Shown in pieces: positions 1 through 7,982 of a DNA stretch of 64,000 nucleotides (within the stretch, counting starts at the first letter, position 1; each line of letters opens with the position of its first letter). This DNA is from Thioalkalicoccus limnaeus. GTDB lineage: Bacteria; Pseudomonadota; Gammaproteobacteria; Chromatiales; Chromatiaceae. Position numbers and translations under genes: made by a program. The stretch lies in the NCBI RefSeq assembly GCF_041197575.1, contig NZ_JBDKXB010000001.1:1-64000 (forward strand), in the 5' to 3' direction. The notes under the pieces are model-generated. The model was not told the origin of the DNA. It saw only the letters and a program-made list of their open reading frames with translations, and did no database searches.

Positions 1-1
1 C

Positions 2-109
2 CCGGCGCTGGCCGCGCAGCACCGGCTGGAAGGCTTCGACTGCGGCAAGCCGGCGCTGACCGACTGGCTCTTGCGCCACGCCCGCCAGGCCTCAATGCCG
101 CCAGCATGA
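2..109 (+). pseudogene. Truncated GNAT acetyltransferase toxin (TacT-like), N-terminal remnant
   Basis: The frame is open from the window edge and reads PALAAQHRLEGFDCGKPALTDW, then LLRHARQAS and a stop after MPPA. This matches the start of TacT-type GNAT toxins, which acetylate aminoacyl-tRNA and are about 160-190 aa long: an H-x-L-x-G-F-D-x-G opening followed by a helix carrying L-x-x-W-L. Only about 35 residues are visible and the acetyl-CoA-binding core is missing, so the gene is cut off after the first helix. The beginning and any DUF1778 antitoxin would lie to the left of the window. Confidence 0.55.
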
Positions 110-424
110 ACAACCAGTCGTGCGAGCAAGCGTCGAAAATCCTTCGTACGATTCCCGAAGAGCGGAGACCCGCTTTCCGCCCGCTCGCGTGCCCAGATCG
201 TGGCACAGTGCCTTCGAGGAGGGTGATGGGGGTGCGCAAGTTCTCTGGGGCCAGTTGCCCGTGGCGCTCGGTGATCCTCATCATAGTAGGTTCCCAGCAG
301 GGCCGGCAACGCGGGCCTCACCCAGGCCGCGCAGGGGTGCGGCCAATGCCGTTTTGGGTATCAAGGTTCCCTTCATCGATCAGGCGCTGACCAAGTGACT
401 CGATCGGTTCGAGGTAGGTGACGC
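110..424. other. Intergenic, no gene recognised
   Basis: About 315 bases between the broken GNAT gene and the HdeD-like gene. Short open frames exist on both strands but have no recognisable domain or plausible ribosome-binding site. It probably holds decayed sequence plus the promoter of the next gene. Confidence 0.4.
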
Positions 425-919
425 GTGAATTCCACAAAGCTCTTGGGTATTGTTTCGATCTTGTTGGGGGTGGCTGCGATCCTTCTCCCCTACTTGTTCG
501 GCACCGTCGCAGTGATGGCCCTCGGTGGCTTGATGCTGGCTGGTGGGGTCGTTGCTTTGCTCTTCGTGAGCGATATACGCAAGCAGGGGATCGCGGTCAG
601 CGTGTTCGGCCCCTGGGCGCAGATCGTCGTCGGTGCGGTCGTCCTGCTTTGGCCGGAGCTCGCCCTTTGGCTGGTCGCCGTGCTCTTGGGTGGCGGTCTT
701 ATCCTGAGCGGTGTCACCGGATTGACGGCGCTGCGCGACGCGGACCTGATCAACCCGCCGCTGCTGCGCAAGCTCGGGCTTTGGGCGAGCATCGTGCTCG
801 GCGCCCTCCTCATCATGACAGGGGCGTTCGGCTCCGCCGTTCTGCTGAGCCTGCTGCTCGGCATCGCCTTGATCAATGTGGGCTTTCACCAGTGGCGCGA
901 GGCGGATTATGTCCTCTGA
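425..919 (+). CDS. HdeD-family (DUF308) inner-membrane protein
   Basis: A 164-aa protein starting at GTG. It is almost wholly hydrophobic, with about six membrane segments arranged as three hairpins, glycine-rich turns and short charged loops (SDIRKQG near residue 50, RDADLINPPLLRK near 100). This is the pattern and length of the HdeD/DUF308 family, whose E. coli founder contributes to acid resistance at high cell density; the biochemical activity is not known. It stands alone with about 180 bases before the next gene. The family call rests on topology and size, not a catalytic motif. Confidence 0.7.
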   Translation: MNSTKLLGIVSILLGVAAILLPYLFGTVAVMALGGLMLAGGVVALLFVSDIRKQGIAVSVFGPWAQIVVGAVVLLWPELALWLVAVLLGGGLILSGVTGLTALRDADLINPPLLRKLGLWASIVLGALLIMTGAFGSAVLLSLLLGIALINVGFHQWREADYVL

Positions 920-1099
920 CCGGCTTGGCGAGACGAAAAGGCATCCCTTGTCTGCAAGGTTTTATCCGCGGCAACGCGGCGTTTTCTGCTCCGCAACTGA
1001 AATTCCAGCGCGTACTATCATTGTTGTGAAGGGTGCGCCGAGTCGTTGTGGGACCGGCCGGGCGCAAGGCAACCATGTTGGCCAAGACAGGTGACGAAG

Positions 1100-1531
1100 A
1101 TGAAGACCTGGGTCATCGTGGCGAGCGCTACACGCGCTCGCCTGTTCGAGACGAGCGGACCGCGGAAGCCACTGGAGGAGATACTTGATCTATCGAATCC
1201 GGAGGAGCGTCTGTTGACGCAGGAGATCGAGAGCGACAAGCCGGGGCGCGTGTTCGACAGGGTCGGTGGGCAACGTCATGCCACCCAAACCGCTGTTGAC
1301 GCAAAGGAACAGGTCGCAGTGCGTTTCGCGAAGGCGGTCGTCGAACGGCTCGCCTCCGGACGCTACGAGAAGCGATTCGATGCGCTATACGTCGTCGCTC
1401 CGCCCCACTTTCTGGGATTGCTGCGCGATCAGATGAGCGTTCCCCTCTCGGAAACCGTGAAAGGCGAGGTCGTCAAGGACCTTACGCGGGAGGACGCAGC
1501 GGAAATCCAGTCACAGCTCGCTCGCCTTTAG
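1100..1531 (+). CDS. Host-attachment-family protein (baeRF clan)
   Basis: A 143-aa cytosolic protein. ATG 1100 is preferred because the upstream in-frame extension lacks protein-like composition and a GGTGACGAAG stretch precedes this start. It opens with KTWVIVASATRARLFET, the typical first strand of the PF10116 'protein required for attachment to host cells' family, and contains a central VFDRVGGQRHA segment and a FAKAVVERL helix before the LYVVAPPHFLGLLR strand. The family belongs to the bacterial/archaeal eRF1-like (baeRF) superfamily, so a ribosome-linked role is more plausible than attachment, but no function is proven. A second baeRF-type gene lies at 38246-39370. Confidence 0.75.
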   Translation: MKTWVIVASATRARLFETSGPRKPLEEILDLSNPEERLLTQEIESDKPGRVFDRVGGQRHATQTAVDAKEQVAVRFAKAVVERLASGRYEKRFDALYVVAPPHFLGLLRDQMSVPLSETVKGEVVKDLTREDAAEIQSQLARL

Positions 1532-1735
1532 CGGTTAGAACCTCGGTGTGCCGAATCCGTCCGTGTTGCGCCGCCCGCGGCGCAACCTCCGATACCCTGA
1601 GCCGCTGTCAGACCCTTGACGGCTGTCCCAACGATTAGCATCGCTGTGCGGTTCGTGGTGTTGCCGCTGCCTGTAGGCCGAGGCGATTCTGATGCCGGCC
1701 TCGTTTCAGGGCGCCGTGCACAGGATGACTAACCC

Positions 1736-3049
1736 ATGCGCCTGATCGACATCATCGCGATCCTGCTGTCCCTCTCCGCGCTCTTCAGTTGGTTCAATCA
1801 GCGCCATCTTCGCCTTCCGACCACCATCGCACTGATGTTGATCTCGCTGCTGATGTCACTGGGTCTGCTGGCGCTGAAGCCCGTGGCGCCTGGTCTCGAG
1901 GATCAGATGCGGGAACTGTCGCTGAGCATCCATTTCGACGACGCCGTGTTGCACGGGATGCTTGGCCTGCTGCTGTTTGCAGGCGCCTTGCAAGTCAAGC
2001 TGGAAGATCTGGCCAAGCAGCGGTGGATCATCGGCATTTTGGCCAGCGCCAGCGTCATCGGCGCGACCATCCTGGTCGGGTTGGGATCTTGGGGGCTCTT
2101 TGCATTGATCGGGCTCGATGTCCCGCTCATCTATTGCCTGATCTTCGGTGCGCTGATCGCCCCGACCGATCCCATCGCTGTTCTGGGTATCCTGAAAGGC
2201 GCCGGAGCGCCCAAGTCGATCGAAACCAAGATCACCGGTGAATCCCTGTTCAACGACGGCATCGCCATCGTGTCCTTTCTGATTCTGTTGGGGATCGCCG
2301 CCAGCGGGCAGGCGATCGAGTTGCGAGAGGTGGTTGGACTCTTCGTCAAGGAGGTTCTGGGTGCCCTCGCCCTGGGTGCGCTGATCGGTTGGCTAGCCAA
2401 CCAGTTGTTGCGCCGAGTCGAAGACTCCAAGGCCGTGGTGTTGATCACGCTGGCAGTTGCCGCCAGCGTATTTTCACTGGCGGACCGGCTGCACCTGTCA
2501 GCGCCTATCGCCGTCGTCGTCGCTGGCCTCCTGGTCGGCCACCACGCCCGGAGCCTGGCCATGTCCTCGCGCGGTCGCGATCAACTCAAGACCTTCTGGG
2601 AGTTGGTGGACGAAATCCTGAATGCCGTCCTCTTCGTGATGATCGGCCTGGAGGTTCTGATTCTCAACTTCACCGGTCAATACCTGGCGGCCGGACTCCT
2701 GGCCATCCCGCTGGTCCTGCTTGCGCGACTGATCAGCGTCGGTCTTCCGATCGGCATGATGCGCCGCTTCCGTCGCTTTTCACCGGGTGTAGTGACCCTC
2801 CTGACCTGGGGCGGTCTGCGTGGCGGGGTGTCCGTGGCCTTGGCCCTATCGCTGCCTGCCGGGGAGGTTCGTGACACCCTGGTGGCTGTGACCTACGTGG
2901 TCGTGGTGTTCTCGATTGTGGTTCAGGGTCTCACCCTGGGTCCTGTCGTGCAGGCGATCTCGAACCGCGCGAAGCCGGACTTGGCGGAGGCGGGATCTGA
3001 CCCGTCCACCACGAAGGGATGGTCGGATGGATCAGGAGCAAGCCAGTGA
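1736..3049 (+). CDS. Na+/H+ antiporter, CPA1 (NhaP) family
   Basis: A 437-aa polytopic membrane protein with about 12 predicted segments. Two CPA1 signatures are visible: APTDPIAVLGIL near residues 141-152, which carries the transport aspartate, and GESLFNDGIAIV near 167-178, whose ND pair is typical of electroneutral CPA1 exchangers. A glycine-rich LTWGGLRGGVSVALAL helix follows near 355-370. It should exchange cytoplasmic Na+ or K+ for H+ and help with pH and salt balance. The short hydrophilic tail lacks the large regulatory domain of eukaryotic NHE proteins. It appears monocistronic, with about 200 bases upstream for a promoter. Confidence 0.88.
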   Translation: MRLIDIIAILLSLSALFSWFNQRHLRLPTTIALMLISLLMSLGLLALKPVAPGLEDQMRELSLSIHFDDAVLHGMLGLLLFAGALQVKLEDLAKQRWIIGILASASVIGATILVGLGSWGLFALIGLDVPLIYCLIFGALIAPTDPIAVLGILKGAGAPKSIETKITGESLFNDGIAIVSFLILLGIAASGQAIELREVVGLFVKEVLGALALGALIGWLANQLLRRVEDSKAVVLITLAVAASVFSLADRLHLSAPIAVVVAGLLVGHHARSLAMSSRGRDQLKTFWELVDEILNAVLFVMIGLEVLILNFTGQYLAAGLLAIPLVLLARLISVGLPIGMMRRFRRFSPGVVTLLTWGGLRGGVSVALALSLPAGEVRDTLVAVTYVVVVFSIVVQGLTLGPVVQAISNRAKPDLAEAGSDPSTTKGWSDGSGASQ

Positions 3050-3137
3050 GGGCCTCGCGTGGTCAATGGGCATCGCCAAAGTCGTGCGCCGAAGCGGCAT
3101 CGGCCCGCCATAACTTGCCCTGGCTGATGGCCGGCAG

Positions 3138-3290
3138 TTGACTGCCAGAATCACCCTGCTGCACCTCTGCGTGTTCCTGCTCGATGCCCTCACACTCTGG
3201 GTGATGCTCGCGGCGATCGGCATTCAGAATTCTTTGCTAGCCGTGTTGCCCTGTTTCGTCGTCGCGTCGGTTTTGCGCCATTGCCATGGC
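3138..3290 (+). pseudogene. Remnant resembling a YbhN/UPF0104-type flippase
   Basis: One frame reads LTARITLLHLCVFLLDAL, then TLWVMLAAIGIQNSLLAV and FVVASV, before losing coherence and hitting a stop. A hydrophobic LLDAxTLWVMLxAIG helix is characteristic of the YbhN / lysylphosphatidylglycerol-synthase membrane family. Only about 45 residues remain, without a start, so this is an internal scrap. It runs directly into a different protein's tail (3275-3385), which shows that the region has been rearranged. Confidence 0.4.
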
Positions 3291-3385
3291 TGTTCCTGTC
3301 GGTGACGGGACTGATCGTGGTGGGCTACATCCTGTCGGCCGAAGCCCTCAAGCGTTCGTTTTACCGCAGCCTGTCCTGGACATAG
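3275..3385 (+). pseudogene. C-terminal scrap of a P-type cation ATPase
   Basis: The frame reads APLPWLFLSVTGLIVVGYIL, then SAEALKRSFYRS and a stop. This is the usual last membrane helix and basic tail of P-type cation-transporting ATPases (PF00689 end: LPW...GxxxxxYxLxxExxKRxFYR). No catalytic part is present. It abuts the flippase-like scrap in another frame, so both are fragments joined by deletion. A second wrecked P-type ATPase lies at 20663-21800. Confidence 0.45.
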
Positions 3386-3519
3386 TCGGCAGAACCAGAA
3401 TAGGGGATGCCCTCGTCGGGTGAGGTCAGGTGCTGAGCCGACCTCTCCACGCGACCGACGACCCCGCGTCTGGGTGGGTGCAGCGCCGGCGCACCTTGGT
3501 CTTCCAAGCGGTCCTTGAT

Positions 3520-4332
3520 TCACGGGTCGTCCGCGCGGTCCTGATTGGTCTTGGCCTCCTGCCAGAGACGTTCCATCTCGGCGCGCTCGGTGCGATCGGG
3601 TCGACGGCCCTGCTGTCGCAGGCCGGCCTCGATATGGGCGAAGCGCTGCTCGAAGCGATGATTGGCCGCGCGTAGGGCCTGTTCGGCATCGACCCCCATG
3701 TGCCGGGCGAGGTTCACGCAGGCGAACAGGAGATCGCCGACTTCATGTGTTCGCTCGCTGGCGGGGACGGACTCCGCGAGGCTCGCGCGGTATTCGTCGA
3801 GTTCCTCGGTGACCTTGTCGAACACGCCGTCGATCTGGTCCCAGTCGAAGCCGACCCCGGACGCCCGTTTCTGCAATTTCTCGGCGCGGACCAAGGCCGG
3901 CAGTGCGCGGGCGATGCCGTCGAGCAGACCGGCCCCCGGGGCGGGTTTGTGTGCCCGTTCGGCGGCCTTGATCCGTTCCCAGTTGTCACGGATTTCGGCC
4001 TCGGTGGCCGGGCCGCTGTCGGTGAACACATGGGGATGACGCCGAATCATCTTGTCGCGGATCGTCACGACCACATCGTCGAAGTCGAATTGCCCACGCT
4101 CCTCGGCCAGGCGCGCATGAAAGACGACCTGGAAGAGCAGATCCCCGAGCTCCTCGCGCAACGCGTCCATGTCGTCGTGATCGATGGCCTCGGCCACCTC
4201 GTAGGCCTCTTCCAACGTGTAGCGCAGGATCGTTCGGAAGGTCTGCTCGAGGTCCCAGGGACAGCCGTTCTCGGGATCGCGCAGGCGCGCCATGATCGCT
4301 AACAGGTCCGCGAGCGTGCGATCGGCGCTCAT
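3520..4332 (-). CDS. mazG: Nucleoside triphosphate pyrophosphohydrolase MazG
   Basis: A 270-aa enzyme that hydrolyses (d)NTPs to monophosphates and pyrophosphate, protecting nucleotide pools and lowering ppGpp under stress. Two MazG domains are visible. The first has EEAYEVAEAI followed by EELGDLLFQVVFHA (residues about 36-70), the ExxE-12-28-ExxD metal site. The second has EELDEY followed by EVGDLLFACVNLARH (about 190-220). CPWDLEQTF near the start is a standard MazG signature. The start at 4332 is chosen because it gives the usual E. coli-like length and overlaps the upstream gene's stop by 4 bases (ATGA), indicating translational coupling. Confidence 0.93.
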   Translation of the reverse strand: MSADRTLADLLAIMARLRDPENGCPWDLEQTFRTILRYTLEEAYEVAEAIDHDDMDALREELGDLLFQVVFHARLAEERGQFDFDDVVVTIRDKMIRRHPHVFTDSGPATEAEIRDNWERIKAAERAHKPAPGAGLLDGIARALPALVRAEKLQKRASGVGFDWDQIDGVFDKVTEELDEYRASLAESVPASERTHEVGDLLFACVNLARHMGVDAEQALRAANHRFEQRFAHIEAGLRQQGRRPDRTERAEMERLWQEAKTNQDRADDP

Positions 4333-4670
4333 TCGAGTATCAGTCCGATCACGAATGCGATGCCGGCGCCCAGAACCCAATAGAGGAGCCGCACGCCGCC
4401 GAGCGGCCCAAAGCGTGCCTGGCCAGGGTCTCTGAGAACCCGCTTGAGGTGCGCAAAGGCCAGCAGCCAGGGCAGCGCCCCGAATGTTGTGGGCAGGATC
4501 AGCCACAGAGGCACCGGCTCGTTGAAGAACAGGATCAGCGCCAGCACCGGCCAGAGCAGCAGATAGGCGGCCGTGATCTGGGCCGCGGACCCCTTGCCGC
4601 CCGTGTGCGCGGCGGCCAGCACGGCACTGGTGCCCCAGAGGGCCAACAGCAGGATCAGCACCAAGCGCAT
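4329..4670 (-). CDS. Small membrane protein of unknown function, coupled to mazG
   Basis: A 113-aa protein with about three to four hydrophobic segments: MRLVLILLLALWGTSAVLAA at the N-terminus, a middle pair around YLLLWPVLALILFF and LWLILPTTFGALPWLLAF, and VRLLYWVLGAGIAFVIGLIL at the end. I do not recognise a named family. ATG 4670 begins directly with the first membrane segment; the longer in-frame version adds an arginine-rich stretch that looks untranslated. Its stop overlaps mazG's start, so the two are probably co-transcribed. Confidence 0.65.
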   Translation of the reverse strand: MRLVLILLLALWGTSAVLAAAHTGGKGSAAQITAAYLLLWPVLALILFFNEPVPLWLILPTTFGALPWLLAFAHLKRVLRDPGQARFGPLGGVRLLYWVLGAGIAFVIGLILE

Positions 4671-5228
4671 TCGTCGGTTCTCAGTGGTCGAGCGGCGCGA
4701 TACACGCGCTCGATGCCCGCGGGGCATCGGGCGGTGAGGCGACGGCGGGGTCCTGCCCCGTCAAAGGAGCGGAGACCTGATTCCGGTGTTTGCAACATCG
4801 CGCCCATGGTAACCAAAGCCGCATGCGGCGACCAATGGATTCGGGTCACCCTACCTGGCCATAGGGTTACCCTTGGTGGGTCCCGAGGCCGACACGCCAC
4901 CGCGACCCCGGCTCGCCGCTCGCCGAGGTCATCGCTTGTATCGAGGGTTGCAACAGTCATCGGAGACGGCTCGCTGCGACAGGCTGCAAGGACGTCCGTG
5001 TCAGCTCGACGGCGGGATCCCTCCCGCCGACGGTCGCCGCGGACCGCCTCCGATGGCTTTCGGGACGATTGATACCTGAGCCGCCGACCTCTGCCGCATT
5101 CAACCCCGGAACACTCACGATGAGTCGAGTCGAGCGGCTAGGCCAGCGCTGAACGATTCAGCGCTTCTCGTGCGGGGCGGAAGCCCGTGCCGACCGTTGG
5201 CCAGGACGGCCAATCGCTCGGCGTTTCG
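4671..5228. other. 558-bp intergenic region, no gene seen
   Basis: This separates the mscS-like gene's 3' end from the mazG operon's 5' end, both on the minus strand. No open frame has a recognisable domain. It contains a strong hairpin at 4843-4872, and a smaller inverted repeat, TTGGCC/GGCCAA at 5197-5213, lies 16 bases beyond the channel gene's stop and could serve as its terminator, although no T-run follows. Confidence 0.45.
4843..4872. repeat. Inverted repeat, 11-bp arms with one mismatch
   Basis: GGGTCACCCTA (4843-4853) faces TAGGGTTACCC (4862-4872) across an 8-base spacer. Ten of eleven arm positions pair. It lies about 170 bases upstream of the small membrane protein/mazG operon on that operon's strand, so it could be an operator or leader hairpin. 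Its role is unknown. Confidence 0.4.
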
Positions 5229-6782
5229 CTAGGGTAGGCCCTTCGGCGCCCGACGCCCGATCAAACCCTCGATCCGCAGACGGATATCACGCAGCGTCAA
5301 GCGCTTGATCGGCTGGCGGCTCGCGTGGCGCGCGGCGTCGACCGCGTCGAGCCGTTCTTTGACGATGACGGCCAGCCGTTCCGCGAGTTCCGGGCGGGCC
5401 TTCAACAGGGTTCGCATGCAGTCCAGATCGACGCGAATCAGCGTCACGTCGCTCTTGGCGCGGAATTCCAGGAACGAGGGGTCGGTCGTCAGCATCGAGG
5501 TGATGCCGAAATGATGGCCCGGCCCGAGGACTTCGGTCACGGTTCGCGAGTGGTCGGGCAGACGGATCGCGGCCTCGACCAAGCCGCCGACGACCACGTA
5601 GAAGGCGTCGCTCTGGGCGCCTTCGGCCAGGATCACATGGCTGGTATCGAAGTGCTGGTAGGCGCTGCGTTGCGCGATCTGGTCGAGCTCTTCGCCGGTC
5701 AGGAGGCCCGCGACATCGAGCTCCTTCAGGGCTAGACGGATCGATGGCGGTTCGGCGCGCACCAGGTCGGCGCGGCGCGTCCGCAGCTCGTGAACCTCCG
5801 GGGCGAGGCCGATGCCGGCCCGTTGCAGCGCCCAGTGGATCTCGCGAAAGAGCTCCTCACGGCCGCGAAACACCGCCGGGTAGTTCTTCAGGTGTACCCA
5901 GACCATGTAGCTGTAAGGCACCGAGCTTGCGTCGGCGAGGCGCACGACTGGCGGCGGCATCTTGAGCACGCTCTCGCAACGCATCGCGGCCTCGAGGATC
6001 AGCGACGTGGCGAAGCGCGGGTCGACCTCGGCCGGCACCTTGATGAAATACCAAGGCGCGAACAGGTGTTGATGGTCGTACAGGTTCTTGAAGGCTTGGC
6101 CGGCCATCTGCGCATTCGGCACGACATGGGTCGCGTTGTCCCAACCGCGCAGGCGCGTCGCGCGCCAGTTGATGTCGACCACCTGGCCGACGGTGCCGTC
6201 GCGGAGCTCGAGCCAGTCGCCGAGTTTGAACGGTCGCTCGATCCCGAGCGCGATGCCGGAGAACAGGTCGCCGAGCGTCCGTTGCAGGGCCAGGCCCAAT
6301 ACCGCGGCGGCCACCCCGGTCGAGACCCAGATGCCGGTGAACGAGTACCCCTGTTGCCACAGGAAGAGCCCGAGACCGAACAGCATCATCGCGACATAGA
6401 TGAGGCCGACGACCAGTTTGGGCACGCGCTCCGACAGTTCGTCGTCGGCCTTGGCCAGCAGCAGGACCTCGATCAGGCGCGCGAGTAGCCAGGAGGCGAT
6501 CAGGTAGGCGCTGATGAGCGCGATCGTTCGAATCTCGCCCGTGGGTTCGATCGACCTCAGTGTCGCGGCCGCGGCCTCGAGCGACACGCCGACCACGACC
6601 ACGGACAATGGCAGCAGGATCAGATCGCCGACGGCGATGACGAACGGGAATCGCCGGGCAACCACGCGGCCCCGGCGCAGTCGGTCACCCAAGCGCCAGG
6701 CGGGAAACAGGACAGATCCGCCGAGCAGGATCGGCCAGTGCTCTCGTGCCAGGTTCTCGAGCAGGGTCATCACCACCGTCAT
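5229..6782 (-). CDS. MscS-family mechanosensitive channel with C-terminal cyclic-nucleotide-binding domain
   Basis: A 517-aa protein. About five membrane segments occupy residues 15-165. The pore-lining helix and beta domain follow (GVAAAVLGLALQRTLGDLFSGIALGIERPFKLGDWLEL, about 157-195), giving the MscS core with its GDxxSG and ERPFxxGDW motifs. A cNMP-binding beta-barrel lies near 365-480 (HFDTSHVILAEGAQSDAFYVVVGGLVEA, then GPGHHFGITSM). Such MscS-cNMP fusions (bCNG type) are known, and several respond to cAMP more than to membrane tension. The arginine in the usual PRTA-like pocket is not obvious, so ligand binding is uncertain. An internal ATG at 6770 is a possible alternative start. Confidence 0.85.
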   Translation of the reverse strand: MTVVMTLLENLAREHWPILLGGSVLFPAWRLGDRLRRGRVVARRFPFVIAVGDLILLPLSVVVVGVSLEAAAATLRSIEPTGEIRTIALISAYLIASWLLARLIEVLLLAKADDELSERVPKLVVGLIYVAMMLFGLGLFLWQQGYSFTGIWVSTGVAAAVLGLALQRTLGDLFSGIALGIERPFKLGDWLELRDGTVGQVVDINWRATRLRGWDNATHVVPNAQMAGQAFKNLYDHQHLFAPWYFIKVPAEVDPRFATSLILEAAMRCESVLKMPPPVVRLADASSVPYSYMVWVHLKNYPAVFRGREELFREIHWALQRAGIGLAPEVHELRTRRADLVRAEPPSIRLALKELDVAGLLTGEELDQIAQRSAYQHFDTSHVILAEGAQSDAFYVVVGGLVEAAIRLPDHSRTVTEVLGPGHHFGITSMLTTDPSFLEFRAKSDVTLIRVDLDCMRTLLKARPELAERLAVIVKERLDAVDAARHASRQPIKRLTLRDIRLRIEGLIGRRAPKGLP

Positions 6783-6863
6783 TCCCCCGATCGTTGCTCG
6801 ACCACACCGACAGCTCGTCGCGATCGAGGAGCGAAGCGCGATTCACGCCCCGCCGCGGTTCTT

Positions 6864-7538
6864 TCAGGCGAGACCCATCAGCGCGCGGAGCTCGTCGCTG
6901 GTCATCACGTGGCAGTAGATCATGTTGAGGATCGCGATCTCCGCGCGATGCAGTTCATCGGTTCCGGCGGCACAGCAGTCCTCGACCAGGATGACACGGA
7001 AACTCTCGTCGGCGAGGCTGCGCACGGTCGAGGACACGCACTGATCGGTGTAGATGCCGGCGACCACGACGTTGCGGATGCCCATATTCGCCAGCATCAG
7101 GCGCAGATTGGTACCGGTCAGCGCGCTGTCGGTCGTCTTGGTGACGACGATCTCGCCGGGGGCCGGCGCGAGCTCCGGGATGATCTGGGACGCGGGGGTG
7201 TCCAGGGGCATCAGCAGGTTGTTCCAACCCGGCATCTTCTGGCTCAATGAGCGATCGCGACCGTCGGCGAGCAGGCAGGCGATGCGGGCATGGATCACGT
7301 CGATGCCGGCGCTGCGGAAACTCTGCTGCAAGCCACGCAGGCGCGGGATCAGGGTGCCGCGCATGCGTTCGTGGAACGGCGCCCAGCGCGCGCGTTCGGC
7401 GGGGTCATCGTGCAGAACCAGGCCGTAGTTCTGCACATCGATGCACAGCAGCGCCGTCGCGGCAGGCTCCAAGACCGGATCCTCGGGGGCCGGGGCGCCC
7501 TGGTAGTAGAAGGAGCGGTGGGCGGTCTTCCAGGTCAT
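6864..7538 (-). CDS. Isochorismatase-family cysteine hydrolase
   Basis: A 224-aa cytosolic amidohydrolase-like enzyme. The catalytic triad of the isochorismatase fold is visible: Asp34 in LLCIDVQN, Lys134 in VVTKTTDSAL, and Cys167 in GIYTDQCVSSTVR, preceded by the cis-peptide region. TDQCVSSTVRSLAD resembles the ureidoacrylate/biuret/N-carbamoyl hydrolase branch more than true isochorismatase, which lacks the cysteine. The substrate cannot be assigned from context. A GGAGAA sequence lies 9 bases before the ATG. It lies downstream of, and on the same strand as, the TRSP/StiP operon, but 444 bases of intergenic DNA containing hairpins separate them. Confidence 0.85.
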   Translation of the reverse strand: MTWKTAHRSFYYQGAPAPEDPVLEPAATALLCIDVQNYGLVLHDDPAERARWAPFHERMRGTLIPRLRGLQQSFRSAGIDVIHARIACLLADGRDRSLSQKMPGWNNLLMPLDTPASQIIPELAPAPGEIVVTKTTDSALTGTNLRLMLANMGIRNVVVAGIYTDQCVSSTVRSLADESFRVILVEDCCAAGTDELHRAEIAILNMIYCHVMTSDELRALMGLA

Positions 7539-7667
7539 CGAGAGGTTCTCCAGGCAACGTGGACCTGACCCTGACTTTGCCAGATTCCCGTCCCGCGGTC
7601 ATCCCGACCGGCGCGCGATCAGCCGGCGCGCATCGCCCTTGTCGAGGCATGTCACCGCGCCGCACCG

Positions 7668-7835
7668 ATCACGCGAGCCGACGCCACGGTCGATGCCAGC
7701 GTCCAGGTCATCGTCGAGAACCGGCTCACCGAGCAGGTCGCGTCCGTGACGCTGTCGCTGCCGCGCCTGCAGCGCCAGGGCCTTTCGCGGCACGAGGCCA
7801 TCCGCCAGCTCCTCGCCGCTCGGTTTTCATGGTGC
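7668..7835 (+). pseudogene. Possible DUF1841-like protein remnant
   Basis: One frame reads VQVIVENRLTEQVASVTLSL, then PRLQRQGLSRHEAIRQLLAAR, before losing coherence. The spacing VENxLxE...RLxxxGLxRHEAIxx is the tail pattern of small DUF1841-type proteins. No start or upstream half is present, so if real this is a decayed end of a gene. Other frames across this stretch show no recognisable protein. Confidence 0.28.
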
Positions 7836-7883
7836 CTGGCGCCCATAAGCTCCGAGGCTTGGCGGGTCGGATGCAAACGGCGT

Positions 7884-7946
7884 AGCCCCAAAGGGGCTCA
7901 GTTACACAGCCCAGGGTCGGCCCGAGGAACGAGGGCCTACCCTGGG
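7884..7946. terminator. Two adjacent hairpins downstream of the TRSP/StiP operon
   Basis: AGCCCC (7884-7889) and GGGGCT (7893-7898) pair around an AAA loop. Twelve bases on, CCCAGGGTCGGCCC (7910-7923) pairs with GGGCCTACCCTGGG (7933-7946) with a single non-Watson-Crick position. They lie 36-100 bases beyond the stop of the minus-strand operon ending at 7983. Their placement suggests a transcription stop or RNA-stabilising structure, although there is no clear T-run for a classic intrinsic terminator. Confidence 0.4.
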
Positions 7947-7982
7947 CGATCGAGCTCGGAGCCCAGCCGTCTCCGGTGCTGC

